A stretch of DNA of 64,000 bases from the NCBI GenBank assembly GCA_003993805.1, contig RSEF01000019.1:7181129-7245128 (forward strand), given 5' to 3'. The DNA is from Himantopus leucocephalus. Its lineage: Eukaryota; Chordata; Aves; Charadriiformes; Recurvirostridae. How positions within the stretch are numbered: position 1 is the stretch's first letter; each line of letters opens with the position of its first letter. Below the pieces are notes generated by a model. It was not told the origin of the DNA and made no database searches. It saw nothing but the letters and a program-made list of their open reading frames with translations. Of this stretch, positions 22,511 through 34,560 are shown one piece after another. The position numbers and the translations under genes were made by a program.

Positions 22511-25480
22511 CGTGGTTTGTCTGTCGATGCACCGGGTGTTTGCAGATGGTTTCCCCCTTTTCTGCAGGAATGACGCGGGGTTGGCAGCGGGCTCTGCGCC
22601 GGGCAGTGCCGGGGGCACCGCGGGCACCTCCTGGCAGGTGAAATCCAGCTGAGGTCCTTGTGCCTGCATCAATCCCATCTCCGCTGCTAATGATGAAAGT
22701 CTTGCTCCTTTTGCCAGCTTTAGTGGCTCCTCTCGCTTCTCTGGATTTAGACCATCACCAGAGTGCTGAGACCAGAAATCTTGGCGTCATCTTTGCTCTG
22801 AGCAGTTTGCTTTTACCCTTCTCTCTTCTATCTAAGTCTGCCTCGCTCCATCTTCATTACATTGACAGAACTCTGACTCGGTTGACCTTGTGCTAGTTGA
22901 AATCCTCTTTTCTTTTTTTTTTGTATCTCATTAAGCTTTGGGGCAACTCCTGCTGAGAGCAGCATGGATCCCAGCCAGTCCTATTAAACACTCCCCTCCC
23001 AGCACTGCTTTGTGTGGTGGGCTGGGGGTTTACCTGCAGCGAAGGGGTGGCAGTGCCACCCGAGGTGTTTCGGGCGGCAGGGGCACAGTGACAGCAGCAG
23101 CCGGTCCTGAGCTGGGGTCACCTGTGCAGATGGGTGTCTAGTAGTACTGAAAGACAGATGCTAGTAAATCAACATGTTAACTAATGTTTCCAGAAGTGAC
23201 TTGTGGTTTGTGGTACCCTGTCTTTGCACAGAAAGGAGTGTGCCTGGGATGACTTATGGGAACGGTTTGAAAATGGTGGGCACAAACCTTCCTCAGAAGC
23301 AACTTCTCGCCCGCTATGGCCCAAGTTGTGTTGGCCCAGAAGGGGCAGGCGATGTTCTTGCAGTGGCCGTGCTCTTTGCTCAGCCTAGTGGTGGCTCGGG
23401 AGGCAGGACAGTGTGAGAGCAGGGACGTGGCGGCTGCTGGGCTGGGACAGGGCTCCTCTGTGTCCCCCGCCACCGAGTCCCTTGGTCACGACTCAGAGTC
23501 CCCCCCCAGAAACTTGCTGATCTTGGAAATCATCCCCCCGACAGACCCTTGGTGGGATCAGGACTAGGTGCCAAGCTGGTGGCTGACATCCCGGGCTCCC
23601 CAAGCACTGCCTGCGGGTCAGTGCCCGTGCCAGCCGGAGCAGTCCCCTGAGCTTACGGGGGTGTCCTGGGATCCTCTGAACACACAGAGGAAATGGGAAG
23701 CTGGGAGAAAACAGGAAATACTGAAATAAAACGAATAAATGCAAAAGCAGGTGGAAGGAGTTCAAGGTCATTTCTTGGTTTCCTCTGTATTCATTACTCA
23801 GACAAGCAAAAAGAAACTTTTTTTTTTTGGTACAGCTGCTGTCACTGCTGCGGTCCTTCTTTTCCATCATCTTCTCCTTGATGAATACGTTCAGATTACG
23901 TGCCAGAAATAAAAATCAGCCATCATGCTCCTGAAAGTAGAGGTCAAGAAAACATCTGCCTTCCCTACTCTGTTCTGCACTTGCCAGTGTAAGATTCACG
24001 CACAGGAAACATCTGCTTTGAAAATAACTTTAGCAGCGAAGAAGCCCAACTCCGTTGAGTCAGAGCATCCTGCGGTAACTTGTCATTATGGCCATTTGTT
24101 TTTCCTTTGCTGGAGGGAGCCACGCCACCCTTAAATTTCCCTGTTCAAACTGTTTGCTTTCCAGCCAGCCAAAGAGCAGGTCCCAGCCGGCAGCCCTGCG
24201 TGCCAGACCAGGGCTCGGGGAGAGGGGCAGGCGACAGGGCTGTGGTGGGATGTGGCAGGAGAGGCGAAAATGGCAGGAGCCCTTCTCCTCGCTCCCCAGC
24301 CCGCAGAGGGGACCATTCGCAGCTGGTAACCGACACCCCGGCTCAGGAACTGGGCGAGTAGTGTGAGCCACAGGCTGTACACACAGACATAGATGTTTGT
24401 GTGTGTGTATTTATATATGAAATCACGTCTCTGGGATTTATACTTCGTAACACTTGTTTATGGTTACACTGAAAGGCATCTTCTACACCCAAAGCATTAA
24501 GAGCCAGCGATACTATTTTTAAGAATGCACTTTGTGTGAAGTGGCCAGAACGCCCCACTCTGTGCACAAGAGACCCTTTGCCTGGAGGACTTTGCCGGGA
24601 CCTGCCGGCTCCTGGGCGAGGGGCCGGGGTGACACCCCCGCGCTCTGCAGAGGCACCGGAGACACACACCAGCGTTACGTGGCAATAACTGTGGAAAACC
24701 ACTGAGAGGAAAGTCACGACCGGGCAGGCTGTGGGGCGGATTAGAAGACGTGTTTGCTAATGAGGTATTAGCTATGAATTATTCATCCCGCAGCAGGCTG
24801 AGTGAGCGCTGACTCTCCCACAGTCAAGGGGCTGAGCGGGACAGGCGGCCCTCCATCCTGCACAGCAGACCCTCAGCGAGCCTTTTCCTTTCTTTTCTTT
24901 TTTCTGTCATTTCCGCTTGTGGAGAAGAACGTGGAATTTGTTCTCCCCCCTACCAAACTTGTCTCATCAGCCCCAGCCACGTCCAGTCAGACCAGCAGCA
25001 TCGTCCCAACTCAAGCAGCCGCTGTCGGGGGCATATGTAACTGACGGGGTGGGTGACCACTGTGGCTGCAGCTTCTTCCCTGCTGGTCACCCGAGGGGCT
25101 CTGAGGAGCAGCTCAGCAGCGCGGGAACCTCTGCCGGCATCTCCGCGGGGCAGGTTCGGTGGTCAGGGCAGGAGGACACAGCCCACCCCCCAGCCAGCGC
25201 GTGCCTGACTTACAACTGGTGGAAATTACTTTGTAAATCTTGACGCAGACAATTTAAATAATTCTCATGCTTTTCACAGCCTTTTATTCCTCGCTTCCCA
25301 GTAGGCGAGGGTGCTGAGCCACCAGGGGGTGACTGTGCTGTAACGGGGCCAGGACCCCGCTCTGCTGGGTGCCCCCAGCGCAGCCCCGCCGCCTCTGCCC
25401 TCGGGGGCAGCGGGGCACCCACCTCCGGCCAGCAACACGCTGCTGTGTGAGAGCATGCCCTGGTGTATGTACGCAAAGTT
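22511..25480. other. Mixed intergenic stretch, no gene recognised
   Basis: GC-rich patches (about 22560-22640, 23040-23110, 24180-24330, 24840-25200 and 25330-25440) alternate with AT-rich DNA. Antiparallel frames of 60-125 codons occur throughout and none has a recognisable domain. A GT-rich/T-rich patch lies near 24398-24416 and a C-run near 23500-23510. No transposon terminus was found. Confidence 0.45.
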
Positions 25481-26575
25481 CAGCGCACGTGTAAATCTCT
25501 TTGTTGTTGTTTTGGGGGCTTTTTTACTGACTTAGTAAAAATTTTCAGATTTTCTTTTTTCCCTCCCAAGCAGGAACACTTTTTTTTTCTTTCCTTTTTG
25601 AAGAAGGACTAATTTTCAGAGCCATCTCTCTGGCAACTTGGAAGGCTGCAATTTGTGGAGCTTTCTGTTTTCCCTTCGGGTATGTCGATCAGTAGGGGAA
25701 GACTTACGCAGTCACAGTAGAAACCCAAAGACCAAATTCTTCTATGCACAAATCGCATCAATAAACCTTGTGTGCACAGCACTGAGAGCAGAAACCGGAG
25801 TCCACTCCTTGTCTGAAAAAAGGATTAAAAAATCCTTTCGACGTGCTGGCTCTGTCACCACCACAGGATGGTAGCTGAAGCCAGCAGCTGGTGAGAGCCA
25901 CTAAAATCCTCGTGCACTTGGGGGGAGAAAATTTGGCTCTGGTCCCTCTTTAACACTTGCATTTGTCAGCCTGGGGATCAGCTGATCTCACCCCCAGGAT
26001 GGATGCGAGTCACTGAAGAACTGCCCCACCACTTCCCAGGAGAGGGTCTGGTAAAGGCAAGGGTTAACTTCCCCGGACAGGCATGCTTTCAGCTAGATTC
26101 TTCTCTTCCAATAATGTAGATCTTGCTGCATTATTATTGATTTATTTTTTTTTAAGCTACTAAACTGCTACATTTACTGACTCATTCAGTCTTTTATCAT
26201 ATCCAATAGCACCGCGCACATTTTAGAAATATCTTTCCCATTCCTTCACAGCTTGTGCAAATCAAATTTATTTTTGTCATTGAAAATGTCAGAAGGTTCC
26301 AGCCAAAACAAAGGTTTCTCCGTATCCTACTGCAAGAGCAAGCACAGACCATGGTTTTCAAAAAAGAGTTAAAAGCCAGACTTCCAAGCTCATCCCTAGA
26401 AACTACGCATCTCAATGCCAGAAAACACCCAGAGAGCCTAAAACTCCCTCCGATTCAAGCCTGCAGTAGTCCAAGGCATTGGCAGCAGTCTGCTGTGAAC
26501 TCGCTGCCGGACAGGAGGTGCAAACCCAGATGTTCTCAGCTGTAGCTCTCTGTGCCTTATAAAGCAGCCAGAGAT
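25481..26575. other. AT-rich noncoding stretch with T-runs
   Basis: Several T-rich tracts occur (about 25500-25600 and 26130-26155). The sequence is otherwise mixed, with short frames only, and no recognisable gene. Confidence 0.45.
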
Positions 26576-27235
26576 TGGTACCCGCAGAAAAACAGATGCA
26601 CAGAGCAGGAAAATGTCTTTGCTCAAAGTCAACCACTGGATTGATGGCAGAAGAAGGCACGGACATAGTGAATGACTACCTCCATGGGGAAAACCGTCTC
26701 CCTTACCATGACATACTCTCCTGGCATAAAGTTAACGTGCCGCATGGAGCAGGCAATGGTGTGGCCCGAGGACTGTGCTGCTCCTCACCGGGCACACGCA
26801 GCACCGCTTGCTCCTGGCCGCTGGTGCCTGCGAAGCCCGGGGAGAGAAGAGCCGTGAGAGAACAGAGGATCCTCTTCCCAGCGATGCTCGTGGGTGAGGC
26901 GGCGTTTTCCTCTGGCCTCACCAGTGCCTACAGAAGCTCCTCTGCTCCCCTGGTGCAGCCTGGCTTGGGCAGCCAGGGCCGCTCTGCCGACAGTGGCACC
27001 GTGAGCCACGGGGCGATGGTGGGACCGAGGAGCGAGGACAGTCCTCGCAGGGCTCTCTGCAGAGCGCCGCTCATCGCTCTGCCGGGAGCACAGCCCTGCG
27101 GGGCAGCCCCTGCGCGTCTCCTGCCCCCTGGGGCTCAGCCACCTCCCTGCCTCCAACGGTCCCTCCCCGGGGCGCGGAGGTGAGGGCACCTCCGTCCTTG
27201 CTCTGCCTCATTCGCTGGTCTGTCTCTTTTCTGTC
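26576..27235. other. GC-rich block with a 202-codon open frame
   Basis: A forward frame of 202 codons (26575-27183) and a reverse frame of 134 codons (26785-27189) overlap in GC-rich sequence. The forward product ends in Pro/Ala/Arg-rich low-complexity sequence and resembles no family. Two-strand openness argues for composition rather than coding. Confidence 0.4.
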
Positions 27236-28010
27236 AGGAACTCGTATATTACAAAATCCTGTCTGGGACATCAAGTGTTTATTCCAAAAGAAGTTTCCAT
27301 GTTGATTTTGTTTTTTTCTTTAGGATAGCCTTGACTGAAACATTTCACCACCTATTTTTGTTGCTGTTGTGGTTGTAATTAATGTAATTTATTCTGTAAA
27401 ATACCAGAGTTATTTAGTAAACATGTCTATAGAGATTTGTCCTGAATAACAGTGCTTTATTAGAGATAATCCTTAGCTACTCGGCTCAAACAAGTTTTCA
27501 GAGCTGGAAATCTCTCACAGAGAAGCCAATTGTGAATATTAAAAGGGATTTGGAGGAGGAGGCAAAAATTACATTTTTAAATATTCTGCTGAGTTGAAGA
27601 TTTAACCTAGCAACATCACTGAATCCCTGCATGGGCTCACAACCTCATTTTGTTTTATATTAAAAGACTCTTGGCTGCATTTTAATTGTGTACATAATAT
27701 TATTGATATTTAGCAATTGTTTCTGTCACCTTCCACCTCAATCAGCATTGCAAAACACAGCTTGAACTAACTGGAAAGTAATTTCCTGGCTAATATTCCT
27801 TCTCATCTCCTGAGAGGAGCTGATACAACAGCTAGCAAAGCACGGATCAAACAGCCCCCGTTTCACAGATCTGCTCTTTCTCTGGGCTTCATGTCAGCTC
27901 CTGTTGAAGTGAAAGTTATTTTATCTTGCGTAATGAGCGGATGGATTCTGAATTTTCCAAGCCAAGCAGCTCTTCTCAGTAGTTCACGCAGGATGTGCAG
28001 TGTGACTCAT
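27236..28010. promoter_or_regulatory. Long AT-rich candidate conserved noncoding element
   Basis: About 750 bases of AT-rich, non-repetitive sequence contain many homeodomain-type (TTAAT, ATTA) and SOX-type (ATTGT, CAAT) cores, such as TGTAATTAATGTAATTTA at about 27372-27391 and TAGCAATTGTTTCTG near 27712. There are no open frames of note and no repeats. Enhancer function is inference. Confidence 0.35.
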
Positions 28011-29640
28011 AATTACACAGGAGAGACATGGGAAGTGTCGGGGCGCTGATGCAGCTCGAGGAGGACCCGCTTTCCCGGTGTGGTCATGCTGGGGTTCGGC
28101 TGCTCCGCGGGGCCACGTGTCCAGCGGTCCGAGCGGCCGCTGAGCCACAGGGCTGTGAGCTCCCGGTTGTCCCCACCGCGGACAGACAACAATGGCAGAC
28201 TTTCATCTCGGCCCCTTGTGTGACAGATGTGTGGAGGAGAGACTGGAAGTGCCAGCCCGCAGACAGACCCCATTGTGCTGAATCCCGTCTTCCTCCCATT
28301 AAAAAATACTAACTCTTAATAAAATATTCCTGAGATTTATATGGCCTTTACCCTCGTTGCTGCCCTGCAGCTCGGAAGCTGACTGATCTGTAAGTAAAGC
28401 ACCTACTGCTTGGTCCCTTCCACGAGTGCCATATCCTCTTCCAAACAGTGTGTGAGCTCCTTCAAGTGCAGGTGATGGTACCGCTGCTGAAACACATTCT
28501 TCCCTCTTGTCAACTATTTCCTGTAATACTAACTGTTGTGTTCACCTTGAATCAAACACACTCCTGAACTCCAGCTGAAGGTTCCTGTCCCACTGCAGAG
28601 GCAAGTGTTGAAGCAAATGCCTTTCCATAGTTGGTGTTTCTTCTTGCAGTAGTTACATATAGCAATTTTTGTAGTTAATACAATAATTGCATTGTCTGCT
28701 GGAATTCCCCACTTGCCATTGATTTAATTGCTTGGTTGGGAGCATGTTAATTGTTTATTGACACTGTTCAGCTCCCATGCTGGGGTTAGACAAATCTTCT
28801 GACTGAGCTGTGCTGCGGGCTGAAGTCTCAGACAAGTTTGTGCTCTGCAGACCATGAGAAAGTTGTCCCCGTCGCTGCCCACTGTCAAGGCGCAGCTGTG
28901 CTCGCTCGCGGTGCTGGGGCCGCCCAGTCGGCTTGATGCCAATATAGAATAGCATGTAGGAAATGCTCTGTACAATTCATATTTGATGATCTATGTTTTC
29001 TGGGTCCAGTTCATGTGTTAGGCCCATGCAATCTGTGTGTACACCATGGTGGGTGTTCCGTGAGGATGCTGGCACTGACCCTGACCCACACCCGTGGGTG
29101 GTGGAGGCCAGTGGCTGTGGTGAAGAGAGGGAAGGCATGATCATCCCTGGAGGAGACTCACTGTGGTCTTTGCTTCAGACACACGGCAGCCATACAGCCC
29201 TGCTCGTCTCCCTGGGTCATGTTTTTGGCATCTGTTGCTGTAGGTGCCGTCTGTCACACTGAGCTGCACTTACAGCTATCAGGCATGGTGGTGTCCAGCA
29301 GAGACGGATCACAGATGGCCCTTGTCCAGTTCCCAAAGACTTTGCTCATCGCATCGGTTGATGGTGTCATATCCGTGCTGTGAATGGTACCTGCAGTCTG
29401 TAACTAAACAGACGTGCCTGTGAGGGCGTTTGCTTTCCTCCTGGTCACTAGGCTTTAACCAGCATTTTGCAGAGCTCAGAGAGGAGCACTGCAGGGCTAT
29501 CTGCAGCCCATCTTCTGACATGAAAAGCACATTTTCTTCAGTGCGCTTTGAATCGAGCTCTAACAGTTTCAGACTCAGAAGTGGAAAAGAAGGCCATTCG
29601 GAGAGGGGAAGCGGGTCTATGTATTATAATAGCTTCATGC
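28011..29640. other. Mixed noncoding stretch
   Basis: A GC-rich patch with frames open on both strands occupies about 28025-28290; the rest is of mixed composition. No gene, repeat end or RNA gene was recognised. Confidence 0.45.
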
Positions 29641-29656
29641 TATATATATATATATA
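29641..29656. repeat. (TA)8 microsatellite
   Basis: Eight uninterrupted TA dinucleotides followed by AAAT. Confidence 0.95.
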
Positions 29657-29945
29657 AAATCCGCTTCACTGTTCTAATTTAAGCGTGCACAGCATGATAA
29701 CATGGAGGCTGTGCCTGGCCATCCCCTGATTATGCTGCAGCAGGGAAGTTTTAATTTAACCTTTTGCTATTCTGAATGTCTCAGAAGGACTGTTTCTGCT
29801 GGATACTGTAATAGTTTTCATATCACTAAATTTTCCTAACAAGTCTGCACTCTAATAAGGAGCCAAGAGCTTCGGTCCCCCCTGATTCTTAATAAAGTGT
29901 ATCACCGCAAGTCAATAACCTGTCAAGTGCTACTCACTGCGCTCA
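29657..29945. other. AT-rich block, possible conserved noncoding DNA
   Basis: Non-repetitive AT-rich sequence with TTTTAATTTAACC, CTGATTATGC and similar homeodomain-like words. There is no open frame. Weak enhancer candidate. Confidence 0.28.
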
Positions 29946-31560
29946 GCTACAAGAACTGATGGAGCCGGTGCTGACACGCGGCCAAGGGCTGCACGCAGAG
30001 AGCTCTGAGCCCCGTCCTGCGCAGGGGCTTTCAAAACCACAGTGTGTGGAAGGGGAGCGGACGCTGCCTGCGGTGCGGGGGCTCTCGGGGCCGCGGCTCA
30101 GGGCAGCCCCCGCAACCTCCAGCTCAGCTGCCACAGGTGCCCGGCGGTCAGGAGATCTCCCCTTCTTCAGATACTCTGTGCTCATGCTAGTGGTGCTAGT
30201 GGAAAAGGGAAATAACAGCCAGGAGAAGAGAGCACCCAGTTCAGAATACCTGCCGGCCCAAGAGGAAACATTGCCCAGCAAAAGGAAATCAAATTAATTT
30301 TGAAATTCTCCACTGTCAGAATAACTGAGCGCTCGCTCTAGGACATAATTTAATTGAGATCACTGTAACTGAATAGGCAGTTTTTCTCTTGGAGAATACT
30401 TATATCTTACAATTCCTATCCACCAGTCTCAGAGTGTTTTGCCAATATGGGGCGACGCAGTAGAAGGACCGCTCCTGTGCAGGAACACGCAGGGACAGCC
30501 CAGACAAGAGCCTGCAAAGCTGGTTAGAGGCACTGCATCTCAGGCCGGCGCCGTGTCCACAGGGCAGGGCTGCCTGGTGCATCGCTTCGCACCTGCTTTG
30601 TGCAAGAGACGATCGCTCATCCCCACTAAGTGTCACCCATCCAGAAAGAAAAGGCAGCTGTGTTCATAGCACACAGCCCCGTGATCTGCGGAAGAAGAAG
30701 GGCAGCATGGCGGCTAATTGAAATTACAGGATACCAAAACCTTCTCTCTGCTTTTCAAGTGTCTTTTAATTCAAGAGCGACGAGTGTTTCTGCTCCACCA
30801 CTCCTGCCTCGCTGAACGGGGACCTTCTGCCTTGGGCTGACTGTCCCTGGCAAACACCGCTGGCTGCCATTTTAAATGTTCTTTGCCTTCTGATAGTTTA
30901 TTTTTTAACTGAAACTAAAGCTTCTCTGAAATCACTGTTTCAGTGCCTCTTGAAAGGTTCTACCTTTAATATTTTTGATATGCAGCTTTTCAGCATTTCT
31001 AACTCTGGGGAGAATTTCCAAAATGTTAACTTTTCATTCCAGCAAGTGGATGTTGAAATGTCTAAATTTCTGAGAAACTCAGATAGGAGGGCAAAACGGA
31101 AGAGATTGTCTTGGCTGTATGGTACTGACTGTGCACAGCAAGCTGTGCTGTGAAAGCATACAGATCTGTCTAAAACTGTCCTTTTTTTCCCTTTTTAATT
31201 AAAAGGTGCGAGAAGAGCATCCTTTCCTGTTATCGCTAGAAGCTTTCAAAACAACTTCTTGAGTTGATTACTTGAAAGGGAGTTGCAAGATAAATTCCCT
31301 TAAAACAGTAGTAAGAGCTATGAAATACCACATGACAAGTTTGCAGTTATTTCTTGTTGCCAACAAACCAATACACCTAATATTTATTGGCCTGAGGAAC
31401 GTTTCTGTGCTCACGACGTGGTGATCAGATGCACCTGTGATTCCAGCTGCTTTCACTCATTCTGCTTCCTTTTCCTGAAAGATGCGAGCAAAGGGCGGCT
31501 GCTTGCTGGGGCAGCAAACAGACAGCCAGCCCTGTGTCAGGAGGGTTTCTGAGCCTCTGA
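29946..31560. other. Mixed noncoding stretch
   Basis: A GC-rich patch (about 29950-30160) has frames of 112 codons on both strands, typical of composition effects. An AT-rich patch at about 30290-30420 contains CAAATTAATTTTG and ATAATTTAATTGAG words. The remainder is ordinary noncoding sequence without recognised repeats. Confidence 0.42.
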
Positions 31561-31675
31561 TTTAGCAGCAGGATTGTGCAGGGGGGCTGATTATAAATCC
31601 TTTGTTAATTAAAACAACAGCTGTTATAATTAAAAGACTCCTCATTAAATCACCAATAACTGACGCTTAAGGTGG
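31561..31675. promoter_or_regulatory. Compact SOX / homeobox / E-box motif cluster
   Basis: CCTTTGTT (SOX-type) at 31599-31606 overlaps TTAATTAA (homeodomain-type) at 31605-31612. AACAGCTGTT, a 10-base perfect palindrome with the E-box CAGCTG, follows at 31616-31625, then TAATTAA at 31627-31633. The arrangement is roughly symmetrical about the E-box. Motif identities follow established binding preferences; function is inferred. It sits in non-repetitive AT-rich DNA without coding potential. Confidence 0.4.
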
Positions 31676-33290
31676 GCTCTCAGTGAAAGGAGAGCAGTGC
31701 AAGATTTCTGGAGCAAGAAAAGGTGTTGGGAAGAGGTGAATGCTCTTCAACAGAGGATGAAATCTATTTAAAATGTCCTTTTTCCCAGCAGAAATTTTTA
31801 TAAAAGCTTCCATGGAAAAGGCAGAGTAGGAATGGTGGAGGAAGAGCCTTTGCCTTGGACCGCTAACGCTCTGGTGGAACACGAGAGACATCGCAGCCTC
31901 TCCCCGTGGGTACTGACCCGCGGGAAAACCTGCAGCTCCCCCAGCAGAGCGACGGATGTGCCGGCGCAGCCCGATGGGCACAACCCCGGGCAATGTCAGC
32001 TGCGAAACCCACTCAACCGTGAGCATCCCCAAAGGGCCGGCAGCGAGAACGCAATCTCCCCCAGTTCGTGCTGAGACACCGCGGCCCTGGGTGCCACGAA
32101 ACAGACAAGAAACCCAAACAAGCCACGGGGCAGCGCGGCTGCCACACACCAGGTATGCCTCATCGCAGGAGCCAGAGAAATGTCCTGAGCGCTCTAACAG
32201 GATTTTTAAAGCTCATTCTCCACTTTACAGGTATTTGGCTTTTTTGCTGCCGATTAAACATTTTGTGGGAAGACACATCACAGAAGGGATTTTGCACTGG
32301 TATCCATGGAAACAATAGAATGTTTCCATCTAACATACATATTAATTTTTCCAAGCTGTTATTAGCTGTTCCTGCCAAAGGGGTTTAAAGCAGCATTAAG
32401 AAAGCAAAATAATGTAGCAAAAGATGTGAAAAAGAATTGCTGTTGCAGGGATTATGAGGACAGGATTTTTTTCTGGTATTTTTTCAAACCATGTTCTTAC
32501 CTAAGGCAAATTTTAGGCCACATCCTTTAAATTTACAGGAGCAAAGTAATTAGTGTAAAAAATTGACAGTGAGTTAAGTCACACCTGTACTGTTAGAAGA
32601 CCTATTTATATTCTAAGAGAGACAATCAGTATCAGAGGAATTCACTAAGGTGCATCAGGAAGAAAAACTGTCTGGTTTGATTCCATCATTTACATCTCCA
32701 TAGTATCAACTTTTGGATTTTGCTATTAAAAAAAGTCAGAATTTTTTACAAAAACTCACATTTCAGTTTCTAGTCTGCTCTATGCCTCAGTCACTCTTTC
32801 TAATGAACTATCATCAATTATCCTTACACTCAGCAGATGGTCATCTTCCTGTTTTCTCCACCCATTGCATGAGGTTCAACGAGCACAATCCTTCACTCTT
32901 CTCACAGTAAACTCGGAGGGATCAAGTCAGTGCCACTCTACAGACTAACGTGGGTAGGAAGAAAGAGCTCTAAAAATGTCTAGACTTTAACAAAGAGCTG
33001 GAGCTCTTTCTCTTGTGACTCTTTAACCATACTCTGTAGCAGGGCTAAGCAGACGCTTTCCCTGCAGGCCCCCGGCTCTGCCCCCTCCGGCTCGGGTGGG
33101 CGTTCAGGAGCCGCAGCCGGTGCGGATGCTGCCCGTGGGTAACAGTGGAGCCCACAGCTCACTCCAGGCTATGGATCCAGGGAGAAAGGGAGAGGAATGG
33201 CAGGAGACAGGACAGGCTTGTGGTCGACAAGCCCTTCTTCGCTTTTCTCCCTATGCCCCACATCCATTGGCATCTCTTGGCCAGTTTGGT
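31676..33290. other. Mixed noncoding stretch
   Basis: A 160-codon minus-strand frame (31667-32149) crosses a moderately GC-rich patch and has no recognisable domain. From 32200 to 32900 the sequence is AT-rich, with ATTAATTTT- and GTTATTAGCTG-like words near 32339-32368. A GC-rich patch at 33060-33130 completes the interval. No transposon was recognised. Confidence 0.42.
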
Positions 33291-34100
33291 TGAAACTTGT
33301 GATGGATCTTAGATCCGAGACCTCAGAAGGGACAACAGGAAGATGCTCGTGTGCTGGCTGAGCTTGTCAGAGCTGCTAGCAATCCCCCGGGAGAAAGGGG
33401 AAAGACAGCGAAATCAACCCATGAAAAAGGACCTTGAGTGATTTTTCAGCTATTTTGAATCCTGGAAAGATGCTAATTGGCAGGGACTTTTAAGCCATGT
33501 GTTCACAGAAAACCCATGAAGGGCTCTTAAAAGTTAGACCTGAGTCAGGATGGTAACAGGAGAACAATGTCATGTTGCCAGTGATAGTAACCAATTCTCC
33601 GCTTTTGTAGGAAACAGGAAAGAGACTGAAATTGCAGAGACAGGATTATGGCACAGTTGTAATATGATGATCATTACTTATTCCTTTAGTGTTCATTATT
33701 GTTAGATGAATCATAATGAACTCATCTGGCATTAATATAAATGCAAAATGCAAATCCATGCAAATTCCTGTGTAATTCAGCATCATTTAATGTACCGTTA
33801 AACTTCTTCATGAGCTTCCCCTGAACTGAGGTCTTTCTTTGAAAGAGGCCCACTATTACTGAGGAATAAAGAAGTCATAATATGGCTATTGGGAACAGCA
33901 GAAGGCAACTGTTAGTCGCCGTGAGTGACTATTAAGAAGACAGACTTCTTAATTCAGAAATTAACTCTGAGCAATGTGAGGACACTGAGCAATTCCAGCA
34001 TCAATTAAAGGCCATTTATTTTCTTTCGCTGCTCAGTGATTGTGTCAGATCTCAGCTCTTTCCATTGAAGGTCCATTTTATTTTTTTCCCCACTTCCTTC
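33291..34100. promoter_or_regulatory. Candidate enhancer with POU octamer cluster
   Basis: Two perfect POU octamers ATGCAAAT lie at 33748-33755 and 33758-33765, starting exactly ten bases apart. A one-mismatch octamer ATGCAAAA at 33741-33748 abuts the first. ATTAATATAA precedes them, and ATGATGATCATTA and AATCATAATGA words lie within 80 bases upstream. The block is non-repetitive with no coding frame. Helically phased octamers are known in POU-bound enhancers; that this is one is inference. Confidence 0.42.
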
Positions 34101-34560
34101 AGCTATTGATGCAACTCTGAGCTGCAACTTTTTTGTGAGAAGGAGGCAGAAAGTCTTTGGGAACTCTTCCAGTGTTGCAAACCTCTTTTGTGACGCCGCT
34201 CCTCTTCCTGGGCAGCCAGGATGCGCTGGCGCTCGGAGCGAAACAGGTTCCAGAGGGAAACAGGTTCAGTACTGACTTTTCTGCTTTTATTTCTGGGAAT
34301 ACCTGCCCATAATCCTGGTTTGTGTTCCTTTGTATTTTATCCACTCATGCAGTTTATCCAGCCCTGTCCGTGTGGGACCTCAAGCAGCTCTTCTGGTTTA
34401 GCCAAAATTGTCGTGAAAGAGAACCCACCAGGGAGTGTCCTGCTTGCAGCAATCACGAAGCGCCTGCACTGAGGTGGCTGGAGAGAGTTTTTATACCTTT
34501 CCTTTCACAGATGTACACTTTAACAGAGGATGGACGTGTGGTTGCCACTGCTCAGTAAGT
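34101..34560. other. Noncoding spacer
   Basis: Mixed composition with short frames on both strands and no recognisable exon or repeat. Confidence 0.42.

Noticed and set aside
26575..27183. 202-codon forward frame
   Set aside because: GC-rich, open on the opposite strand too, and ends in Pro/Ala/Arg low-complexity sequence.
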